Assembly (NCBI RefSeq): GCF_000330505.1
Contig: NW_004443518.1
Location: 116,431-153,751 of the forward strand
Direction of reading: 5' to 3'
DNA from: Entamoeba invadens IP1
Lineage: Eukaryota; Evosea; Mastigamoebida; Endamoebidae
DNA length: 37,321 nt
The notes beneath the pieces were generated by a model. That model saw nothing but the letters and a program-made list of their open reading frames with translations, had not been told where the DNA came from and ran no database searches. This document shows, piece after piece, positions 20,632-31,307 of the stretch. Both the position numbers and the translations under genes were made by a program. Every line of letters starts with the position of its first letter. The stretch's first letter is position 1.

Positions 20632-21632
20632 AAAATGGAATAATACTTGATTATTGTTTTGGTCGTGGTAAAATCAGTCGGTTTCAACACAAAATCATAA
20701 AGATATTATTATTTATATAATAATTATAATATTAATTTTAAAAACAAAAAACAATAAATTGTAAAAAAAGATAAATAGATCACGATGATGACAAAATTTG
20801 TTGACCGACGAGGGACTGCTTGTCGAATAGATAACCATTGATATTGATGGATCCTCATTATTTTTGCAAATGACAACAACATAAGACTAAAATTCAAAAT
20901 GTTGTTTAACCATCGTCGGAACTTCACAATGATTTTGAATTGTGAAGGATTATGAAATAAATGAAAAATAATTACAGTCGTGTACTATAAAGAGAAAAAC
21001 GAGGGTTTGTGTTTTATCGGAATATAAATATTGGCGACGGGAAAAGTGCTAATAATTTAGGTTAATTCCAAAAATTGCAATAAGTTAATCTTTTCGTTAT
21101 CATTTTTGTTCAAATCTTAAGTATTATGTCTTTATTGTTATAATATTTTTAATAAATTATTCTGTATCAAAAAATTCACATATAAAATGAAATTGGTTTG
21201 CATTGATATTTTAAAGAAAAAACAAAATTAACATTTTCATGTTCTTTCAAAAAAATAAAAGGAAAAATAGTGAATGTGTGAATTAAACAAAAAGAAAAAT
21301 GTATTAATTATGTATATAAAGAAATACTTTAAAAAGTGTCAAACCAGAACTAAAAAATAATAACACTAAAATTTACAAATATTACATTTATAATGTTTTC
21401 TTTATTTATTAATAATTTACATGTGTGTACAAGTGATATAAAAAATAAAATTTACCAATATTTTAGTATTATTTTGTTAAGTTGATAATAAAAGACATAT
21501 TTAATAATTATTAAGATAATGTTTTATTGTTACATTATTGACTGATTTTTAAACGGATAATTTATATTTAGAAATTATAAAATAATTATTTTTTTTAAAT
21601 AATAAATAATATGACAGATACCAAAACACATT
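20632..21632. other. Intergenic region, no gene supported
   Basis: About 1 kb. A 67-codon minus-strand ORF (20724-20927) in a slightly GC-richer patch has no recognisable motif. A small hairpin CTTCACA...TGTGAAG lies near 20925-20947. The rest is AT-rich sequence downstream of the kinase gene. Confidence 0.4.
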
Positions 21633-24600
21633 TCAACTTATTTCATATAAATTCCTTTTAACGCGTTCACTCCGTTTTTCTATGACGTAATCAAGATGGT
21701 CCATCTCATTTAGAATATTCAAATGATATTGACGTTGAACGTCTTCATCTATTTTCACAAGTTTTAATGTAACTTGATCGAAGGAAGGCCGATCTTTTGG
21801 ATCACTTCTCCAACATTCTTCAACCAAATTTTTGTATAATGCCGGAATATTCTGATCAAATGAAAGCCTCATTCCTTCTTCGACGTGTTTTTTGATTTCG
21901 AAAATAGACTTGAGTTGATCATATGGTTCGACTTGGTAAAACAGTTCCCAGGCTGTTATAGCAAATGAATAAACATCACCTGCAAAGGTGTATTCATCTT
22001 TGTAAGTTTCTGGAGCGGCATAGATTGGTGTTCCAAGTCCTTTGTCTTCTCTATTTTTAATCGATTTTTTTGTGAATCGTGATGTTCCAAAGTCTGTGAT
22101 TTTAATAGAGCAAGCACTGTTTGGGTCAAGTGAATTGACCAACAAGTTGTCGGGTTTCAAGTCCAAGTGCATAATTCTGTTTTCATGAAGAAATTGCATT
22201 CCACGTGATGTGTCAAACAACATCCGCACTTTCAACTTGTATGGGATCTTGACATAGTCTTCTTTTTCTTGTCTCAGATATTCACCAAGTGAGCCTAGAA
22301 TAAAGAATTGGATGACCATCGACACTTGTGGAATATAAGTGACCGACCCCATGTAACTTGCTATAAACGGATTCCTCAGTTTGGACATAATCTCACACTC
22401 GGCGACTACATTCTTCTTCAACTCAGCAACTTCGTCTTCATTTAAATTCTCCCAACGGAACTGCTTCACAGCTACAGGTACACTTCAGTAACTCCCCATA
22501 TACACTCGTCCCATCGCTCCTTCTGCTATTGGCTTATCTGACATGTTTAACTCGTCCATATCAATATGTGTTGAACTTGCAGCATCCGTGGAAATTGTAA
22601 AATAGTGGTGGAACCGTTTTAAGACTGTTTTAGAAAGCTTTTCGAAATGTTTTTGTTGTTCATTTGTCCACTCATCAAAGTTTTTGTCTTTCAACAACAT
22701 GGATAATTCGTTGAGAGTTCTTCGACTTTGAGAAAACCAAACAGTGTATGGGATCTTCATACCACGCAATTTAGTTGTACAGTATATCGTCATATAACAT
22801 GTTATTGTTCTCGTCCCACTTCTTGGTCTTATTATCACAACTTGAGGATCAAAATGGAAATTGTATTTTGGACTATTTGGTGTGTGAAATATGATCATCA
22901 TGTATTTGTTCTTACTCATGTTTCTTAAATCAATTCTCTGGAAACGCGTATCCATTATAGCAGTTGCTTCAGTGCCTTTTCCAAAGTCTAATGTTATGGG
23001 ATCTATTAGGTATCGATTTTCAACTGAAGGTGTCTTATTTAGAGACCCAGTTATATAAAAATGGTATGTTGGTTGTTGTTGTTTAAATAATTCGATGTCT
23101 GTCTTTTTATATTGTATTACAAAGAACAACAGAATTGTTAAGGTTATTAAAAACGCAAGTCCAAACACACTGCTTAATACAACAATAACAGCTATAATTT
23201 CGGCTGAAATTCCTTTGGGAATACAACTGTTTTTACTTTCTGGATCCGTTACAAATCCTTCGATACATTTACAATTTTTTTGACAATTTGTTCCATTGTC
23301 ACACTACATTTTAGTAAATTATTATCTTGTCAGTTAAGCATCAAAAACTACTAAACAAACTTCTTCTGTTCTTAAAAAATTTCCATCATAATCATAATAA
23401 GTATCTATCTTTCCATTACCACATAGATTTGACAAACAAATACCACTTGATGACATGTGAAACCCTCTTGAAGAATCACATTTGCATGTTGGAGTGCATC
23501 CTTCACTTTTGGCACTACACTCATCGTTAATTCCAATGCTCCCACTCGCACATTCTTCTGATAAACATCTATGATCAACAAAAACTGTTCCTTCTTCGCA
23601 ATTACAATATTCATCACATTTTTCAGACCCAAAGTAACACAAATTATCATTTGGAGAGATCTGCCAGTTATTATCATAGTAACACAATTTGTGACAATTA
23701 GACCCTCCATAACCTTTTTTACACCGACACTTCCCTTCGCTTGGAGAACATGTACCAAGTCCATTTTCATAATTACAATTTTCAGGGCATATTACAGAGA
23801 ACTTTACAACAAAATTACTTCGTTGATCCTCGGAAATAAAAGCAAAGTGTCTCTCGACATTTTCATTTGCGTCAATTGTAACAAACGCACCAGCCTTTGC
23901 GTCTTCACTTAATACTCCATGACGTCTTCCGCTCCACCCCTGGACACATTTCAAGTCGCTTTGTTGTTCAAATATCATATCATACTCCTGTAAATAGTTC
24001 ATCTTTCCATCGACAGTTGCATCAATCAACAATTTCCCAGTTCCATTGAATTCAACATTGAACGCAATATACTTCATTCTATAAGTTGAGTAACAAATGG
24101 GTTGTGTTAACGTTCCATATTCTTCAAGGGGAACATCCCATGTAATAAACTCTCCGGGATGCTCTGTTAAATACTTAGTGTTGTTAAGTGTTAAATTAAA
24201 CCTTGAAGAAACAGATCGACCATTTTGGACTTTGGCATTCAACTCAATTGTAACTTTTGAAAACTGCCCAAGATGAACAAATATATAAAAATAGAAGTCG
24301 TCCATATTTCTTTGGGGATCATCTTTGTATGGTGATACGACTGGAACATGCAATCTCTTTGAATTTGTATTTACGTTAGAAACCGTGTGTGCGTAACAAT
24401 CACTATTTTGCTCTCTTGCAGAATTGGTGACGTCTATGGTCACCACAGTATTTTCAGAACCGATTTGTGAAATATCAAACCTGACGTGAGAAGAATTCTT
24501 GACGTTGTATAACAATTTGAACCACTTACCAAATCGATATTTATTCTTATAAAAACAAAAACCTGTGTCTATGTCACTTGACTCATCCAAGTCAAAAACA

Positions 24601-24893
24601 ATTGGTTCATCAATTTGTATTTCAGTGATGAACTCTTCTGGGGGTAACCAAGAGTCTTTCAATATCAAAGAATCAAATTTGACGCATTTTGAATCGTTTT
24701 TCAAATAAATGGTCTTCATATTTAAGTTTCTATTGTACCATTCACAATTCATACAAGAGTTGTCATTGTCATATCCAACACTACACCTTCGACATGTATT
24801 ATCTGTTAAACATCCTGTTGCACAACCTTCTGGGCAAAGTATGGTAGAAGAGTTTTGTGCATTGACTGCTACTAACAAAATTAACGGAAACAT
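21633..24893 (-). CDS. TMK-type transmembrane receptor kinase (two exons, one in-frame TGA)
   Basis: This is an Entamoeba-type transmembrane kinase: Cys-rich ectodomain, one membrane helix and a cytosolic tyrosine-kinase-like domain. Exon 1 is 24893-23361 and exon 2 is 23303-21633, 1067 codons plus a stop. A signal peptide (MFPLILLVAVNA) precedes a CxxC-type Cys cluster. Then come a long beta-rich region with N-glycosylation sites and EGF-like Cys repeats (KCRCKKGYGGSNC) up to about residue 540. The membrane helix is about 547-575. The kinase shows the glycine loop GAMGRVYMG, the VAVK lysine, HLDLKPDN (non-RD type), TDFGTSRF and YAAPET, so the catalytic residues are present. Codon 784 (22485-22487) is TGA, lying between the glycine loop and VAVK where Arg is common. 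A TATA-like word sits about 32 bp upstream of the ATG. Confidence 0.85.
23304..23360 (-). other. 57-nt spliceosomal intron in the TMK gene
   Basis: On the minus strand the intron starts GTTTGTTTAG at 23360 and ends AATGTAG at 23304, matching the Entamoeba GTTTGT...TAG pattern. It is phase 0. Removing it joins ...LRTEE to CDNGTNC, restoring the typical TMK Cys motif EECDNG and one open frame into the membrane helix. Without splicing, the frame ends in TAA 8 codons after the junction. Confidence 0.9.
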
Positions 24894-24924
24894 GTTGTTT
24901 ACCTCTAATTTATCAGTTGATTTT

Positions 24925-24936
24925 CTATTTATATAC
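24925..24936 (-). promoter_or_regulatory. TATA-like core element of the TMK gene
   Basis: GTATATAAATAG on the minus strand, about 32 bp upstream of the ATG. It resembles the Entamoeba TATA-type GTATTTAAA element, and the spacing suits the very short 5' leaders of this genus. Confidence 0.45.
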
Positions 24937-25829
24937 CAATATTTTAAAAATAAATGAATTACTAAACACTATTGTAGAATAATGTAAGTTTATATTTAAT
25001 GTATAATAATTAATACAACTGATTTCTATTTTTATATTGTTTACTGAACATTTTCGTAATGTCCAAAAACTTACTGTTTATTTTCAAGTAAAAATATTAC
25101 TTATACTATCTCGTTTTAATAAATAATAATTATATTATTACACAAAATCAATATATTGTTTTGAACTCTTTGTTTTGTAATGCCAAATAAAAATCAATAT
25201 TATTTGGGGTATAAACATTGTTAATTTTACCAGTCTCAACAGAATTATTTGTTTGAAAAACAAAGACTAATTTAAATTTGATATAACACGTTTTATAATT
25301 GAAAAATAAAGTCGTCGGTTATGTAATTTTTTAAAAAGATATCAAATTAAAAAAAGACACACAAAAACAATTAAGATTTGTACATTTCGAAGATAAAAAA
25401 GGCACTAAAAAAGACAGCTATTTTGAAAAAAAAACGGCTGTCTTTTTAAGTCAATATTTAATTTGGATCAAAGAACAAATGTATGGTTAGATCAGAGTCC
25501 GTAAAACAGTCTAAATTAAATATAATAATTCAATATCTAACAAGTATAGAATTGAAAATTAAATCTTATATAAATCTCTCAAAACCAACCCCCAAAAATT
25601 GATATGAATTTTGTTAACTCTCCAATTATTTTTAAATTATAAATTGACAATACAAGTAAAAAGATATTTTATTTTTTATTGAAAATTTATCGCTTTTTTA
25701 ACATTTTAATTCGCCATTTCTTATTTGTTGTAAGTATGTTAATAAAAATAAAATAAAAATTTTAAAATAAAAAAACTATAATTATTGAAGTAAATTGATA
25801 ATTTCATTATAAAATTATATTATATTATA
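24937..25829. other. AT-rich intergenic region with one hairpin
   Basis: No gene. AAAAAGACAGC (25408-25418) and GCTGTCTTTTT (25437-25447) form an 11-bp stem with an A-rich loop. It is probably a repeat relic. Confidence 0.45.
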
Positions 25830-26058
25830 GAGTCAGTCTAACAACGTTGTCTGTTCCCCAAACGTTGTCTTTTTGACAAAAAATAATTAAATTTTGTTTT
25901 TTTTAAAAAAAACGGGAATTAGGTAAAAATGAAAAAACTGGAAAAATATTGAAACAATGATTTTGGGGGTTTTCAAAAAAATCCCGAAATATTTTATTTA
26001 TAATGGTCTAAAAAACGGCAGACAACGTTACAACCAGACAACGTTAAGCAAATGACTC
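25830..26058. mobile_element. 229-bp MITE with doubled AACGTTGTCT ends and TA duplication
   Basis: Flanked by TA at 25828-25829 and 26059-26060. The ends start GAGTCA on each side. Within each about 50-bp imperfect arm the word AACGTTGTCT occurs twice (left arm direct, right arm as AGACAACGTT twice). The interior has CCCGAAATATT...ATGGTCTAAAA, which recurs near 11.6 kb and 16.2 kb. There is no ORF, so it is a non-autonomous DNA element. Confidence 0.75.
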
Positions 26059-26060
26059 TA

Positions 26061-27595
26061 TTTAGTTTTTTTGGCAGTTTAAAGGAAAAATAATTTAATT
26101 GATGAACACGCTTAAATTAGTTTCAAAACAAAAAATCGAATTATAGATAGGTAGAAATACCATAACTGCTGTATTTGGGGAAAAAATATTTTTAAAAAGT
26201 GGTTAATGTTAAAGAGAAAGCACGTAAAAACACAGGAACTATTAAGATATTCATATTTAAATTAAAATAGTATTATGTGAAAATCTACTGTGTTTTTGTC
26301 GTTGTTGAGTTTGTGTCATTCAGTAAAAAACGAAAAAATAGAAACCAATATCAAGTTAATCATAACTGACAGAACAGAAGATACAACCTTTAAAATTTAT
26401 TTCATTGCCATGTAACTTTGTCATTTAAAGTCTTTGAATGGGTTGTATTATATTTCGAAAACAATTTTTTTGTAAGATGAAAACATAGTTGATTGTGTCT
26501 GTTATATCTTGTGATAACAAACTGAAATACTTGACAATATGATTAATAATTCAATAATATATTTTTATCAACAAAAATACTCACGTGTCATTTAAGATGA
26601 CATATATTGTTTAACATATAACTTCTCAAGCTGGAACGCACAAATATTTTAAATCGACAATAAGATGTCAAAATCAATTTTAATTTCAAAAATCGAGGCA
26701 ATGGTGTCGTTTGCGCATAATATCGGTTTTGTTGTTCATTTTGTGTAATAACTCTATTTTTGTGACGCCGCTTTGATTAAGACAATCAGTAAAGTGATTT
26801 TGCATAAACACTAATTATTTTATTGAGATGAAGAGAACACATTCAAAAATAGGCTTCCAAAATAAAGTTTTCGATATGAAAAGTGTATTACTATACAACA
26901 ATATATTACTTCCTATTTTCTGTAAAACATAATCAAACAGACGGGGAACTTTGAAAAGTGTTTGAAATGTGGTAAATAATTTTACTTTTAATGTAAATGA
27001 TTATGAATACAATATACATTATTTTAACAACTGGAATTGGTAGGTATTTGTTATTTAACTTGTTTTTAAAATCAACAATTGGAATCCAAATTAAATTTTA
27101 TTTGATAAAATAATTATTAAATTAAATATTTAATAAACAACAAACAACAATATTTATCGTTTTAAGATTACTGCCACAAACTCGTTATATGATCAAAAAC
27201 TAATTTACAATCATTGAATCAATTTTAATCAATAATAATCAAAGAACTACCAATTTAAATATTATTTGCCTTAAAAATTTATTTTAAAGATATGATTTGT
27301 CACAAAGGTTAAAAAATAAAATAAATTGCTGTGATTAAATAATAATAATTTAATAATTTGATATATAAATTTTAAATTTTAAATTTTAAAAAACTTTTTC
27401 TAATATTAATTTATAATTTACTTATAATAAAAAACAGGTTGTTTGCTTGTTTATTACTTGTTTTTTATTGTTTTTATTTTATTAAAAAACTATAGACATT
27501 AAAAAGAGAAAACCTAATAATTTGTAAATATTTAATAATCCCGAAATATTACACGAATCAAAATAAAACAGAACACAATTTTTTACTCAATTAAG
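26061..27595. other. AT-rich intergenic region upstream of the Upf1-like gene
   Basis: About 1.5 kb without coding ORFs or clear repeats. The proximal part is A/T runs leading to the putative promoter. Confidence 0.45.
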
Positions 27596-27685
27596 GGTAT
27601 TAAAGTATAAAAAATAAAATAAGAGTCATTTTCATTTTGTTCCATAAATTGATTTAAACAACTTCAAATGTATCATTATTTATGA
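27596..27685 (+). promoter_or_regulatory. Putative promoter and 6-codon upstream ORF of the Upf1-like gene
   Basis: A TATA-like run GGTATTAAAGTATAAAA lies about 80 bp before the ATG. At 27668 an upstream ATG opens a 5-codon ORF plus stop whose TGA (27683-27685) overlaps the main start (27682) as ATGA. Whether the mRNA includes it depends on the transcription start, and Entamoeba leaders are often under 20 nt. Confidence 0.4.
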
Positions 27686-30600
27686 ACCAATATGCGACAA
27701 CCCATCCAATGCAGATGTCGTGTTATGCGAATGGTCAAGATGAATACGGCTTGAAAAAAATGTTTGAAACAAAACAACAAACTGATCAAACAGATGAAAT
27801 CCATAAATGTGCTTATTGTGAAGAAACGAATGGGTTGGTGAGGTGCTCATGTGGGAAATACATTTGCAATGGTCCAGTGACAAATTGCAGTAAATGTCAA
27901 ATACTTATTCACACATCTAATTGCAACCATTATGCATATTATATTGGAAACATAAAAATTGAATGTTATAAATGTAAAGAAAGTAACATTTTTGTTATTC
28001 GCTATCGACGTGAAGAATTGAAATTTTACTGCAAAGAATGTATCCCTCCAAACAAAGAATATTTATATAAAGAATGTGTCGCCAAACAAGGCGTTTTTAG
28101 TCTGAACAATTATAGTAATTTTGGTACTTCAATTCGCAGTATTTCTTTGGATAAAATTAACTCGATTGATCAAGTTGAACGTTTTTCAATATCAAATATA
28201 GTACACGTGAAACAAGTGTATAATGGGCAAACCGACTATATCAACACATATCAAACACTTTACAACTATGAGGAGGGTGTTCAATATTGGGAAGAATATA
28301 CTTACAAAAAAATGGTCACTTTCAGAAAAGAAAAGGGGAAGACATATGTTACTATTAAACACGACAAAAAGGAAAAATACCCCCGAGTGGGATGTCAAGT
28401 CTATTTAGTTGAAAAGGGGAATAAAGCAATTTTGAACAAAGAAACTGAACAATATATTACCAATTGTGCAGACAAACTATTCAAGGATTGTTCTTTTGTT
28501 GTTAAAGGAACTGTTCACTGTTCAGACCAAAAGAAAACAGAGCTTGTGATGACAGAAACTGTGATCAGTGATAAACTCCCAATTGAAAAGCAAACAATAC
28601 CACAGCGACTTTTTAATACTTTGACTGATTCCACACAACTATTTAGACTGTATGTATGGACTAACCAATCCAACGGAAACGTCATTACAAGAAGTTTCGA
28701 CTTTTTAAGTAAATATGAACACTCTGATGACTATTATAATACTTTGTTTGGGTCTACCCCTCTTACACAACAGTTCTATTATAATAATAGTTATATTAAT
28801 CCACCACATTTGAATTGCCCAGTTCATTTAAATCTAAGTCAAATCGCAGCAGTTTTAAGTGCGTTAAATAACAAAATTTCACTAGTCGTTGGACCTCCAG
28901 GTACTGGAAAGCATCAGTAGCAGTTTCAATTGTACAACACATGTTGTTGTATAAATATGAAATAGAAACACCTTCACAAAGATTCAAAAGAGGACACAAA
29001 CACAAAAGATCACAGGTGGATTACAACTCTTTTGAAGATGAAGACAAGAAATTTTATGTCACTGCTTCGAGTAATAATGCGGTGAATGTTCTTACTGAGC
29101 GTCTTGTGGATTATAAAGTTAATGTTTTTCGAATTGCCGCAAATGATAAATATGAAGATCTGAGCGACAAAGTCAGAGAAGTATCTTTGATATACAAAGC
29201 GTATGAATATGCGAAGAATGTTCGTCTTGTTGACATAGAAAAAATTTTGAAGAAGAAAATCGACTCGTTTTTTACTGAAAAAGAGAGAATTAAAATTAAT
29301 GATATGGAGCTTAATTACAATAAAGATCTGACATTAAAAATGCATTTCAAAACATTTGAAAAATACTTTAAAGTTACTGAAAAGGATCTTTTTCAAAGAA
29401 AACAACTTTCTTTAAATAAAACGGAGACTTCACAAATGAATGATTTCATGAAAAACAATTTAAAGAATATAACAATGAATTGTGATGTGATTGCAGCAAC
29501 TTTGACTAAAAGTCTTTCTGGTGTTAAATTTTGGTGTGCTTTAATAGACGAAGCGGCACAATCGATTGAGCCCGAAACTTTCAGTGCTTTTGCCAAAGTT
29601 AATAAAATAGTGATGATAGGAGATATCCAACAACTTCCACCAACCATACTTTCAGATGAAGCAAAAGAAGGAGGTCTTGAAAAGTCGATGTTTGAAAGAC
29701 TCTTGTTGAATAAAGTGCCATATGTATTATTAAATACACAATATCTAATGCACCCCGCTATTTCAAAGTTCTCAAATGAATTTTTTTACAGAGGAAAACT
29801 CAATGATGGGGTGACTGCAAACGAGAGAAGTGACAATCGAATCAACAAAATATTCTCAAAGAAAGAGTTTCCAGTGATGTTTGTGCATTGCAAAGGAGAT
29901 GAAGGTTATGGCTCCAGTGGGAAAAGTTATGGCAATGACGCAGAAAAAGAAGTTGTCAAATTTTTAGTTGAAAAATATAACAAGGAAGGAATCAACGACG
30001 AAGAAATTGGAATTATATCCCCATACTCTACCCAAAGGGATTTACTTGGAGAACAACATAAAACAATTCAAGTAGCAAGTGTGGATGGATTCCAAGGAAA
30101 CGAGAAAGAATTTATTATTATATCATGTGTCAGATCAAACTCTAAAGGAGGTATCGGATTTCTAGCCGATCATAGAAGACTTAATGTGGCTTTGACAAGA
30201 GCAAGGAAAGGGCTTGTAATGGTGGGAGACGCATACACTTTGCGTCATAATTGTATTTTTGTAAATTTCATGAAGATGGTGTACGATGAAAAAAATTTTA
30301 TGAGTCTAAAAAGTCATTATTCGAAAAAACAAAAAGTGAACACATTGAAGTTACAAAACTATGTGATCGAAGAAATAAAAAACGCTCAAAAGACTCAAGT
30401 TCCAAATATGGTGTGTTATGAAAGTATTGAAAATATAAATACTATTCATCAAAAGACTAAACCCGTAAAAAATGAAAACTTAAACGAAACAGAGTCTGTT
30501 ACGGAATTTGTAACAACAAACAGTGATTATTATAATCAGCTATATTATGATGACTGTATATGTAATACTACAGAATTGACACCTCTATACCAAAACGGTG

Positions 30601-31016
30601 TGAGACAAGTGCAAGGCACAAATAAACCATTATCTTCAGAACAACAAATTTATTTTGAAGATGATTATGACTATAGAATAACAGAAGAAAAAAGATTACA
30701 TTTGATTGAATACGAAGAAAGACAACAAAAACAACAAAAAGAAGAAGAAGAAAAAAGATTACGTTTAATTGAATACGAAGAAAGACAACAACAAAATCTA
30801 TATGGACAACAAGAATTAGTAAATCAAAGGATATATAAATTGGCAAACCAACAAGAAACCTTTCGAATCCAAAATCAATACCAACGAAACGAATTCAAAA
30901 CGTCAAATTATAGTCAACCTGAAACAAAGGGTGTGTTTATGTCGCGTTTGAAAGTTTTGTGCATTGGTTTATTAGTGGTATTATTATTATTCATTCTGTT
31001 CTTTTGTTGTAAATAA
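27682..31016 (+). CDS. Upf1-like SF1 RNA helicase with CH zinc domain and C-terminal membrane anchor (1-nt shift in Walker A)
   Basis: This resembles Upf1/RENT1, the ATP-driven RNA helicase of nonsense-mediated decay. Residues 43-120 form a CH-type Cys/His domain (CAYC, CSCGKYICNG, HTSNCNH, CYKC, CKEC). Helicase motifs follow: GPPGTGK (about 404-410), VTASSNNAV (Ia), LIDEAAQ (II, about 623), MIGDIQQLPPT (III), QYLMHP (IV; usual family sequence QYRMHP), VDGFQGNE (V) and VALTRARK (VI). The frame breaks after Walker A Lys: one missing base between 28911 and 28912 ends the first frame at TAG 28918, while the next frame continues in perfect family order. About 1111 codons result. The tail is a Glu/Gln coiled-coil region with a duplicated EKRL-LIEYEERQQ unit, then SRLKVLCIGLLVVLLLFILFFCCK, a textbook tail anchor. 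Sequencing error and a young pseudogene are both possible. Confidence 0.85.
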
Positions 31017-31307
31017 TTGAATTAATATTTTTAATTTGTTTTTCTACACAATTGGATTTTTAAATTACTTTTCTATTAAAACAAATAGTAAATTAAAAGT
31101 TAAAAATTAAATTTAAACACAAACATGCCTCAAAAAAAAATAAATTAATTATTAGACTTTTAAATTTTTAAGTAAAAATAAAAATATAAAAACAAGACTT
31201 TATACAATTCTAAAATTCAGTTGGTATTAGAATTTTAATCTAAAGTTTATATTTACTTAAGTTATTCTTTTTGTGTGATTCAATTACTGTGCTGAAATAA
31301 AAGTAAA
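31017..31307. other. Intergenic region between convergent genes
   Basis: About 290 bp of AT-rich DNA shared by the 3' ends of the Upf1-like gene (plus) and the LRR gene (minus). No gene or repeat seen. Confidence 0.5.

Noticed and set aside
20724..20927. 67-codon minus-strand ORF with hydrophobic C-terminus
   Set aside because: No motif, in a small GC-richer patch near the foldback relic; hydrophobicity comes from T-rich sequence.
23405..23770. 121-codon minus-strand ORF within the TMK ectodomain
   Set aside because: Out-of-frame shadow of exon 1.
25408..25447. GACAGC hairpin as a transcription terminator
   Set aside because: No gene ends nearby and hairpin terminators are not expected in this type of genome.
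28901..28930. A mini-intron as explanation for the Upf1-like frame break
   Set aside because: Possible GT...AG pairs are under 25 nt and lack the GTTTGT...TAG pattern; a one-base shift explains the motif continuity better.
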